Source of the DNA: a virus | Reading direction: 5' to 3' (one strand) | Length of the DNA: 41,285 nt | IMG/VR virus record: IMGVR_UViG_3300042866_000147 | Coordinates: 1 to 41,285 of that record | Shown here: piece by piece, positions 18,081 through 25,500 of the stretch | How the letters are laid out: the number at the start of each line of letters is the position of its first letter | Numbering within the stretch: the first letter of the stretch is position 1 | Notes under the pieces: generated by a model | The model's input: the letters and a program-made list of their open reading frames with translations, nothing else | Told to the model about the DNA's origin: nothing | Databases searched by the model: none | Made by a program: the position numbers and the translations under genes

Positions 18081-21000
18081 TTATTTATATTTGTTTAACC
18101 AGCCACCTTTGTTATATTTTTCCCAACCTTTACCCAGATTTTTATATGCAGGTTTAAATGATTTAAAAACCTTTTGTGGATTAAGAATGTTATATTCACT
18201 ATTATCTCTAAGACCATATATACCAAGATCTTCTGCTATTTTAGCAGCCTCAGGACTTAGTCTTCTAAAGTCAGGATTAAGATTCTTAACTGGTTCCATT
18301 TGACTAAATGTTTTCCAGTCAACTATTCTAGGATTTTCAACAAACTCACCTCCATGTATGTATGCATCCCCTCTTCCCATTGCATAGTTTTCAGCATTCT
18401 CACTAGCAAGTTTTGGATAAAATCCTTCTACATCTCTAAGAGGATTTGGAGAACCTTCCATATGCATCCAAGTATTAGGAGTTGCATAGAATCCTCTTGA
18501 AGTTGGAGAAGTTGCACTTTGAATAGGCAATCCTTCTCTAGTTATTCTAATAGCACCTGCGTCTGAAATAACACTAGGACCACCATGATATACAGTTTTA
18601 GGTAATTCACTATATGGAATTGCTTCAAACTCTGGTGTCATGTATGGAGCTAGTTCTCCTGTTGCTGGTTCCTTATATCCAATGTTATCATAAGGTAAAG
18701 TTGTTCCTTTGTAAGGAGCAGGAATTGGACCTCTTACAACTTGTTCTGAAGCAGTTGGTTTAGGAACTTCTTTATATCTTTTTAACCAATCTTTCTGTAA
18801 AACTTTACCTTCAGTTATAGGTATATCTCTTTGAGCTATTTGACTCCATTCTTTTTTACCATATCTCTTACCCCAGTCAGAAGCTCCTCTTGGTACCTCA
18901 GCAATATACCCTTGTCCATACTGATCTGCTATATCAAATCTAGGAGTATAGTAAGCTTTACTAAATTGTCTAGTAGTATTAAAGTTACCTATACTAGTAG
19001 GAGTTACATTTTGTTTAGCTCTAAACAGACCACTTTGTAATGCATCTTCCATTCCTTCTTTACCAATACCTCTATACATCATTCCCTCTGTAGGTTTAAA
19101 TGCATATGGATTTAACTTATAAACATTCTTTAAGGCTGTTTGTTCTGTAGCATATTTAGCAGCTGCTTTGGCACCTTTACCAACAAGCTTACTTGCTGCC
19201 AATCCACCTTCCATTATCAATGCTGCTTCTATAGCATCTTGCATATTCTTAGCTCCCTTACTAGCAGCCATTCTATTTAATGGAGCATTGTCTTCAGCTA
19301 TTCTTTGTAACTTCTGTTTATCAAACTTAGCTTGTTCCCCTTTCTTAGGTGTATATTGAGATAGAGTAGCCTTAGGTTTCTTCATCCTTTCTAATTTCTC
19401 CTCAGCTTCTTTCTTCAGTTTTTTGGTAATGTTCTCACCATCTTGAGCCATTGGATACTCTGTAACCTTTTCACCATCAAACTTATAATCTTGATCAGGA
19501 TACATCATCTGTGTATCACCTGTATCAGATATGCCAAGAACAGGATAGTCTACCCCTTGCATTGTAATATTGTTAGATCCTATCTCTGTTATCTTACCTG
19601 GATGAGCCCACTGTCCTCTGTCATCTCTTATTGGTTCACTGTAGTTATCTAACCATCCACCATTTTTCTTTTTATTCAATGTTCTATACATTGCTTCTTG
19701 TGGAGATTCAGAAAAGTCAACTGTATTTATTATCTCTAGGTTTCTTTTAAACATAGGATCTGATTCATAAATACGTCTTTCTTCTTCTATTGCAGCTTTT
19801 CTTAATTGTGATGGAGTTAGTTTTTTAGCAGGTTCACCACTTTGTTTTGCAAGTTCTTGGTAATCCTTTTCTAGTATTTTCATTCTTCTTTGAATCGCCT
19901 TCTCCATATTGTAATTAAACCAAGTGTTTGTTATACCACTTGGATCATTTGCACTTGCATCTCTTATTTCTGTTGCCTTTTGATCACCTACTCTAAATAC
20001 ATTAATTTTTTTACCTTTATAGTCTTGTGCTTCAGGATTTAATGTATATACATAAGGTTCTTTACTTTCTCCTCTTGTTACCTGTCCATGTTTATATGAA
20101 TTATAAACCTCAACACTGCCATCAGGGTTTGAACCTAATACAATATTAGTATGATCTGGAATACCTTTTTTATTATAGTATTGTATAAAATCTCCTGGAT
20201 TTAAGTTTCCTTTTTGTATTATATCAGTTAACTCATTAAATTCAATAGGTCTTCCTTTTACTTTTTCAAATCCAGCAGCTTTATAGTTTTTATCAAATGT
20301 TGGATTATATTCTACTACTTTACCTTTTGTTCTTGATTCTCTTACACCTTGTTTTTCATTTCCTACACCAGAGAAGTCAACACCTAAATCTTTATAGACA
20401 TTACATACACCACCTATACATGTTAATGATGGATCTATTCCAGACTTTACAGCACTTTCTGATAATTGATATGGAGTGTTAGCTTTAATAGCTTCTATTA
20501 CTTTCCATGCTGCAGCTTGTCCTATGTTTTTTTGAGAAGTTGTAATTGGTTTTATTTCCTCTTTCTCATTAGGAATAGTTTTTCCATCTTGACTTATACT
20601 CTTAGGTTTGAAGTCTAGTCCTTCTTGGTAGAATTTCATCTCTTGACCATTCTGAGCACTAGCTTTTGTCTTCTTAGTATACTTACCATTAGCAGGAGCT
20701 GAGCCAGCTACACGTGCGTACGTGAAGCCTACAGAACCTGGCATAGATCCCCCCATTTGCATATCATCCCACCACTTCAATGGAGAAGGAAGTGATTGTC
20801 CTTTCTCTACATATTCATGTCTCATCTCACCAAACTTCTCAGCTTCTTGCCATGTTTTAAATGGACCACCAAGATGTTCACCTGTCTTCTTATATTCAGC
20901 AATAGGATCTTTTAATTTCTTACCACCTTTAAATGAAGGAATTAAATAAGCTGGTTCTCCTTTTTCTCCACCTATAGACATAGCTAATTCAGTGCTAGGA

Positions 21001-21248
21001 GTGTTATATGGTATTACATATCCTTCTGGCAATTTAGAACTATTAGGTTGTAAGAATCCACCATTCTGAAATCGCCCACCCCATGCAGGAGAATAGTCCC
21101 TACCCTTAATGTTATATCCAAGTCCTACAAAGTCAGGACCTACAGATACTTGGACATCATTAGGATTAGCTTTCTTGCCATAGTTATCCTTGGTCTTTTT
21201 CTTTAAGACTAAGCCTCCTTGTTCATATTTGTCTAACCAGTTAGCCAT
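18081..21248 (-). CDS. Virion NlpC/P60-like peptidase with ART-like C-terminus
   Basis: A 1055-residue multidomain protein. Residues about 255-400 fit an NlpC/P60-type cysteine peptidase: 'CIGGVCNVYKDLGV' from C277 aligns with the 'CSGxVxxVYxxxGI' helix, 'NPGDFIQYY' (350-358) matches the usual PGD strand, and H366 in 'DHTNIVLG' plus N383 could complete the site. Such enzymes cut peptidoglycan peptides, so a role in wall penetration is likely. Residues about 723-790 ('MMYRGIG', 'YYTPRFDIADQYG') and 885-980 ('VYHGG', 'GFYATP', 'ENAENYA', 'GGEFVENPRIVDW') each resemble ADP-ribosyltransferase folds, with candidate residues R726 and H888/Y921/E968 or E971. Short 'GGWL' motifs recur at the middle and end, and 'NWLDKYEQGG' opens the protein. 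The start overlaps the upstream stop (TAATG). The peptidase is fairly secure; the ART-like domains are tentative. Confidence 0.68.
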   Translation of the reverse strand: MANWLDKYEQGGLVLKKKTKDNYGKKANPNDVQVSVGPDFVGLGYNIKGRDYSPAWGGRFQNGGFLQPNSSKLPEGYVIPYNTPSTELAMSIGGEKGEPAYLIPSFKGGKKLKDPIAEYKKTGEHLGGPFKTWQEAEKFGEMRHEYVEKGQSLPSPLKWWDDMQMGGSMPGSVGFTYARVAGSAPANGKYTKKTKASAQNGQEMKFYQEGLDFKPKSISQDGKTIPNEKEEIKPITTSQKNIGQAAAWKVIEAIKANTPYQLSESAVKSGIDPSLTCIGGVCNVYKDLGVDFSGVGNEKQGVRESRTKGKVVEYNPTFDKNYKAAGFEKVKGRPIEFNELTDIIQKGNLNPGDFIQYYNKKGIPDHTNIVLGSNPDGSVEVYNSYKHGQVTRGESKEPYVYTLNPEAQDYKGKKINVFRVGDQKATEIRDASANDPSGITNTWFNYNMEKAIQRRMKILEKDYQELAKQSGEPAKKLTPSQLRKAAIEEERRIYESDPMFKRNLEIINTVDFSESPQEAMYRTLNKKKNGGWLDNYSEPIRDDRGQWAHPGKITEIGSNNITMQGVDYPVLGISDTGDTQMMYPDQDYKFDGEKVTEYPMAQDGENITKKLKKEAEEKLERMKKPKATLSQYTPKKGEQAKFDKQKLQRIAEDNAPLNRMAASKGAKNMQDAIEAALIMEGGLAASKLVGKGAKAAAKYATEQTALKNVYKLNPYAFKPTEGMMYRGIGKEGMEDALQSGLFRAKQNVTPTSIGNFNTTRQFSKAYYTPRFDIADQYGQGYIAEVPRGASDWGKRYGKKEWSQIAQRDIPITEGKVLQKDWLKRYKEVPKPTASEQVVRGPIPAPYKGTTLPYDNIGYKEPATGELAPYMTPEFEAIPYSELPKTVYHGGPSVISDAGAIRITREGLPIQSATSPTSRGFYATPNTWMHMEGSPNPLRDVEGFYPKLASENAENYAMGRGDAYIHGGEFVENPRIVDWKTFSQMEPVKNLNPDFRRLSPEAAKIAEDLGIYGLRDNSEYNILNPQKVFKSFKPAYKNLGKGWEKYNKGGWLNKYK

Positions 21249-22114
21249 TACTTATAAGAGATTTGAGCAGGTGCAATAATGAATTGAGAAACTATATGTG
21301 CTTCAGAGCTATTGTCAAGGATGTGTCTTACCTTTAAGTCTTTGGCTCTCAATGGTTCTTTCTTAAATGAACGTTTTCCATAATCCATATTCACTTGATT
21401 TACAACCTTATCTACTGATAAAGACTCACAACTTGTTCTAAACAAAGGTAATGATTTATTCTTAACTAATCCCCAGAATGTATTATATTGATAGAAGTTA
21501 TCTGACTTAGTATAAGTGATAGTCTTGCTAAAGTCATTATATATTGGGTAAGCTAAGTATTGTTTTAGGTTGTTGATTGGCTTTGGTACAAGTTCTAATA
21601 TACCTGTAGACTGTTGTCCATTATATAGAACAGCTTTGTTAAACCATTGATTATCAACCTCTATCTTAGCAGTTTCATTAACCACTCCATCTACAGATGG
21701 TATATAGTTATACACCTTACTATAATCTTTAACATTCTGAAGTATCTCATCATAGGTTTGATAAGCAAATGGATATTCAATTATGTATGGTTCTACATTA
21801 CCATAGTATTTGTTATAATGTATTGTATCATCTAAATGCTTCCATATAGATCCTGTGTTACATACAGTGTAGTCTAAAGCAGCAAGCTGTTCTTTTGTAG
21901 CTGTACCAATTGTAACATTAATGCTAGTAGAACACTTACCTTTAGATCTTATAATTATTGTAGTAACAGAGTCAGCAACACTAACAGTATATCCATCAAT
22001 AAGGTCTTGTTTAGTAATGTCAATGCCCAAGACTGTCCCTAAGTTATCAGAGATATCAAAGGGTCCTGTTCTGCCACCTGAGCAAGTTAATCTTATTATT
22101 ACTGTTTTAGCCAT
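21248..22114 (-). CDS. GPF-domain virion protein, 288 aa
   Basis: The first ~70 residues form a small beta-rich domain with 'TGPFDIS' near residue 16, a 'LIDGY' turn and an 'IRSKGKC' strand. They match, more distantly, the N-termini of the 144-aa and 209-aa proteins nearby. Residues 90-288 have no domain I recognise; they are rich in Tyr and Asn, with a basic stretch near residue 245 ('KRSFKKEPLRAKDLKVR'), and look like a folded structural protein. The gene lies 11 nt after the 144-aa gene and shares TAATG with the peptidase gene. A tail or tail-tip component that docks through the N-terminal domain is my inference. Confidence 0.5.
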   Translation of the reverse strand: MAKTVIIRLTCSGGRTGPFDISDNLGTVLGIDITKQDLIDGYTVSVADSVTTIIIRSKGKCSTSINVTIGTATKEQLAALDYTVCNTGSIWKHLDDTIHYNKYYGNVEPYIIEYPFAYQTYDEILQNVKDYSKVYNYIPSVDGVVNETAKIEVDNQWFNKAVLYNGQQSTGILELVPKPINNLKQYLAYPIYNDFSKTITYTKSDNFYQYNTFWGLVKNKSLPLFRTSCESLSVDKVVNQVNMDYGKRSFKKEPLRAKDLKVRHILDNSSEAHIVSQFIIAPAQISYK

Positions 22115-22124
22115 TTATATTATT

Positions 22125-22559
22125 TTAAACGCAAGGACAACTTGAAGCAGATAAAGTATTGTTAATTGTTAAACTTGGATAGGCAATAGTCATGGCTGAT
22201 AGTAATCCTTGAGCAACATATTGATAACAGTTTGCTGTAGGTGTATTAGTATCTTGTACATTTCCTGTTGTTATTAATCCTATCTTATAATACTCATCTC
22301 CTGTATCACATCTTGTATATACAAATATGTAAGGATCATCAAGAGGCATGTCTACATAATTAACACACGCTCCTGTAGATTTAACTCTACAGATTGTTGT
22401 AAAATCAGGAACAGCACTTGATAAATATCCTGCAAGCAAAGACGCTTTAGGAACTGCTAATGCAAATGCTACAGCATAAGTGTCTGCATCTGAAAAAAGA
22501 TCAAAAGGACCAGTGTTTGCTCCTGCAAAATTTAAACTTATTGTTGCTGAAAATGGCAT
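22125..22559 (-). CDS. GPF-domain small virion protein, 144 aa
   Basis: Residues 1-75 are the same domain as the start of the 209-aa protein: 'NTGPFDLFSDADTY', 'LLAGYLSSAVPD', 'CRVKSTGACVNYVDM'. The remaining 70 residues ('YIFVYTRCDTGDEYYKIG' onward) are short and end in a Cys-rich 'SASSCPCV'. It has no signal peptide or membrane segment. Directly downstream of the muzzle gene and upstream of its 288-aa relative, it is probably a small tail part. No enzymatic motif is visible. Confidence 0.5.
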   Translation of the reverse strand: MPFSATISLNFAGANTGPFDLFSDADTYAVAFALAVPKASLLAGYLSSAVPDFTTICRVKSTGACVNYVDMPLDDPYIFVYTRCDTGDEYYKIGLITTGNVQDTNTPTANCYQYVAQGLLSAMTIAYPSLTINNTLSASSCPCV

Positions 22560-22580
22560 ATTATTTTATTTTATATTATT

Positions 22581-25500
22581 TTAACATTCATACCCAATGA
22601 AAGTTACATATACATTATCAGAAGATGCAATACATTGACCTGATACTGATGGAAGACTTCCCATTCCAACAGAAGTTGAACCAACTCCTGCATTGTTACC
22701 ATTGAGTATTGTAACATATACAGTGATATCACCATATGTACTAGTGGACACAACTACTTCTATTATAGTATCTACATTTACATTACCACTAAGAGTAACT
22801 GAGGAATCTATATAAATCTCTCCTAATATATCAGAAGCACTTGCACCAAGGTTAGTTACAGTTCTTGCAACAGGTGCTGCAGTTGTAGTGGTAGTAGTAG
22901 TAGAAGAAGTACTAGTTGTAGTTGTACATACAATACATGTTCCTACATCGAATGTAGCAATTCCAGATGTATTAGGATCATTGATTGTTGCAGCTCTATA
23001 GCTATTACCAGTGCGAACCCATACTGGTACACCAGCTGGTGATAGTACAAACTCATCACATTGAATTGCAGTTGCAGAACAGAATGGTGGATCAGTCAAT
23101 ATTACATTTGTCATTGTTAAAGCAGTACCACAAGCATCATCAGGACCTGCTGAACTATATCTATAAAGAGATGGTTGTGGTGTAGTGGTAGTGCTAGTTG
23201 TAGGAGTAGGAGTTGTTGTACTTGTTGTAGTAACAGATACACGTATAAATTCTCCTGCTGTTAATCTACAATCAGGTTCTGTTGTAAAAGATCCTGGAAT
23301 TAATATACAGTCAAAAGGCACAGCAGTTGTGGTAGTAGTAGTGGTACTAGTAGAAGTAGATGTAGATGTTGTTGTAGTGGTAGTGGTTTGTTGTGAAGCT
23401 GTTCCTCCTAAAAGACAAGGATATCCTACCACTACAGCTGTACCAGTTAGGTTACAGTATATAATTCTTGTTGTTGTTGTAGTTGTGGTTGGAGAAGGTA
23501 TTGGTACAACTGCCACTGCTGTGACATCACAACCTTCATTTAATCCAGAATAGAAGAAGCTGTTTTCTCCTATATAGAAGTTAGGAAGATATGTATGAAA
23601 ACTCACCCAACTCTTTGTATTGAAGTTAAATGAAACAGTCCATGATTTGTTACAGAAGTATTCAAGATCTGTCACCTCGATATATTTCTTAACTACAAGA
23701 TCACCAGCTACTGGTTGGTCAACATAAAACTGTTTAACCACCTCATCATAAAATACCTCTTTACCTGGTTGTGGAACATAGTCTAACTTAGTAATTATTA
23801 CTCTTTCAAATACACTATCATACACACCATGAATACCAATATTCTTGAAATGATTATCTGTGTTAACTGTTGGGAAGTATCTTAGTATTTCAAATGCTAA
23901 ATGATTTGTAAAGAATCTATTAAGACCAGAACCAAATCCTGAAATATCAGTTGCTTGTGTTCCTTGAATTAAAAATACTTGACATCTCTTAGCATCAATA
24001 GTTATCTGCCCTTGAGGTATCTTAAGCAACATCTTATTTTGACAACCAACATATCCAAGATCTGTTTCAGCGTAATCTATAGGAGGTGGTTCAACACTGC
24101 TGAATAATGAAGGATTACCTAAATAAGCTGCTTGAGGATTACTTGTATTCAATGTTAACATGTTACCATATAACAATGTCTTGTTCTCAAATCTAGCTAG
24201 TGTAGCTCTGTTCTGAATACCATCTAAAGATATAAGATTACCATAGTTTTGAGGGAAATCAAAGAAGCTCACTGGACGATATATCAACCAGCTATTTATT
24301 CTATTGTCAGAATAACTTTCTTGTCTATCAGAGTATATTGCTCTGAATGGAAAGTTTTTATAACATAATTGCTGTATCCAATCTGCAGGCAAGTGAGAGA
24401 AGAAGTTCTCTACATTCTGCTTAGAGAAGGTTGTATTGTAATAATATGTATTATCAAGAGCAATAGGAACTCTACTTTCTTGGAACCAAGTATCAGGGAT
24501 ACCTGAACTTACATGTGGATAGAAGTCACCTTCTAAGTTATTGAATGCCTGACGTAAGTCTACATTAATAGAACTCTCTACATAATAGTAAGGAATACCA
24601 TAAGCAAACAAGTACATCTTACCATCATACACATAATTCAAAGAACCAGCTATTACTGTTCCTGGAGCAGGTGTAGTTGTAGAAGTTGTTGTACCACTGT
24701 CAGCAATATCATCATTAGGACAATCAAGATAATGTGCTTTGGTAGAGATTATATTCTTCATTACAGTAGAGCCTACAGTAAAATCAGACAAGATAGATCT
24801 TGCTGAATACCAATATTGTGGGTAAGCTACATTACCTATCTCATCATAATATATATCAGAATCATCAGGAGCATTCACTCTATTATCAATAAAGAATGGA
24901 AGTTTTGTTTTAAATCCAAACTTACCAATATATGTATCACCACCAAATATTACTTCAGGATCATTAGCAGATATTGCACTGAATATTCTTTGGAATCCTG
25001 TGTCAATAGTTTGATATGAATATATCTGTCCCCATTGAGCATTATTAATAGCCTTTATAGAACCATAGTAAGATACTACTTTGATATCTCTCTGAGCTTC
25101 AGGACTAGCACAGTTTTCTGCTTCTGAAATTGTAAATCTTGAAGTGTCACTAATTTGACTTACACCTGCTACAACAAGAGAAGGGGTGTCATTAGGATAT
25201 GGCAAAGGTGATACAGGTATTCCATTTCTAACATCAATAGTTTTAACATAAACTGAAGACTCTCTGTTCCAGTTATTAAGATCATAATTATCACCTACGT
25301 TCTGTACACCTGGAAATACGTATTGAGCTAGATCAAGTTGTCTTTGTTTAATTCCTTGATTATTAGAAATATCTGCACTATAATCATAACTAGATATAGA
25401 GTTAAATGAATATGCAAAGTTTTGTCTACTAATACCATTGATATAAATCTGTAAGTAAGTTTGATATGCTGTAAAGAATGCTGTAGGACTAAATCCCCCA

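Noticed and set aside
23185-23553. Plus-strand frame with long valine runs
   Set aside because: It is the antisense reading of the poly-Thr tracts of the muzzle-like gene (ACN read as GTN-type codons).
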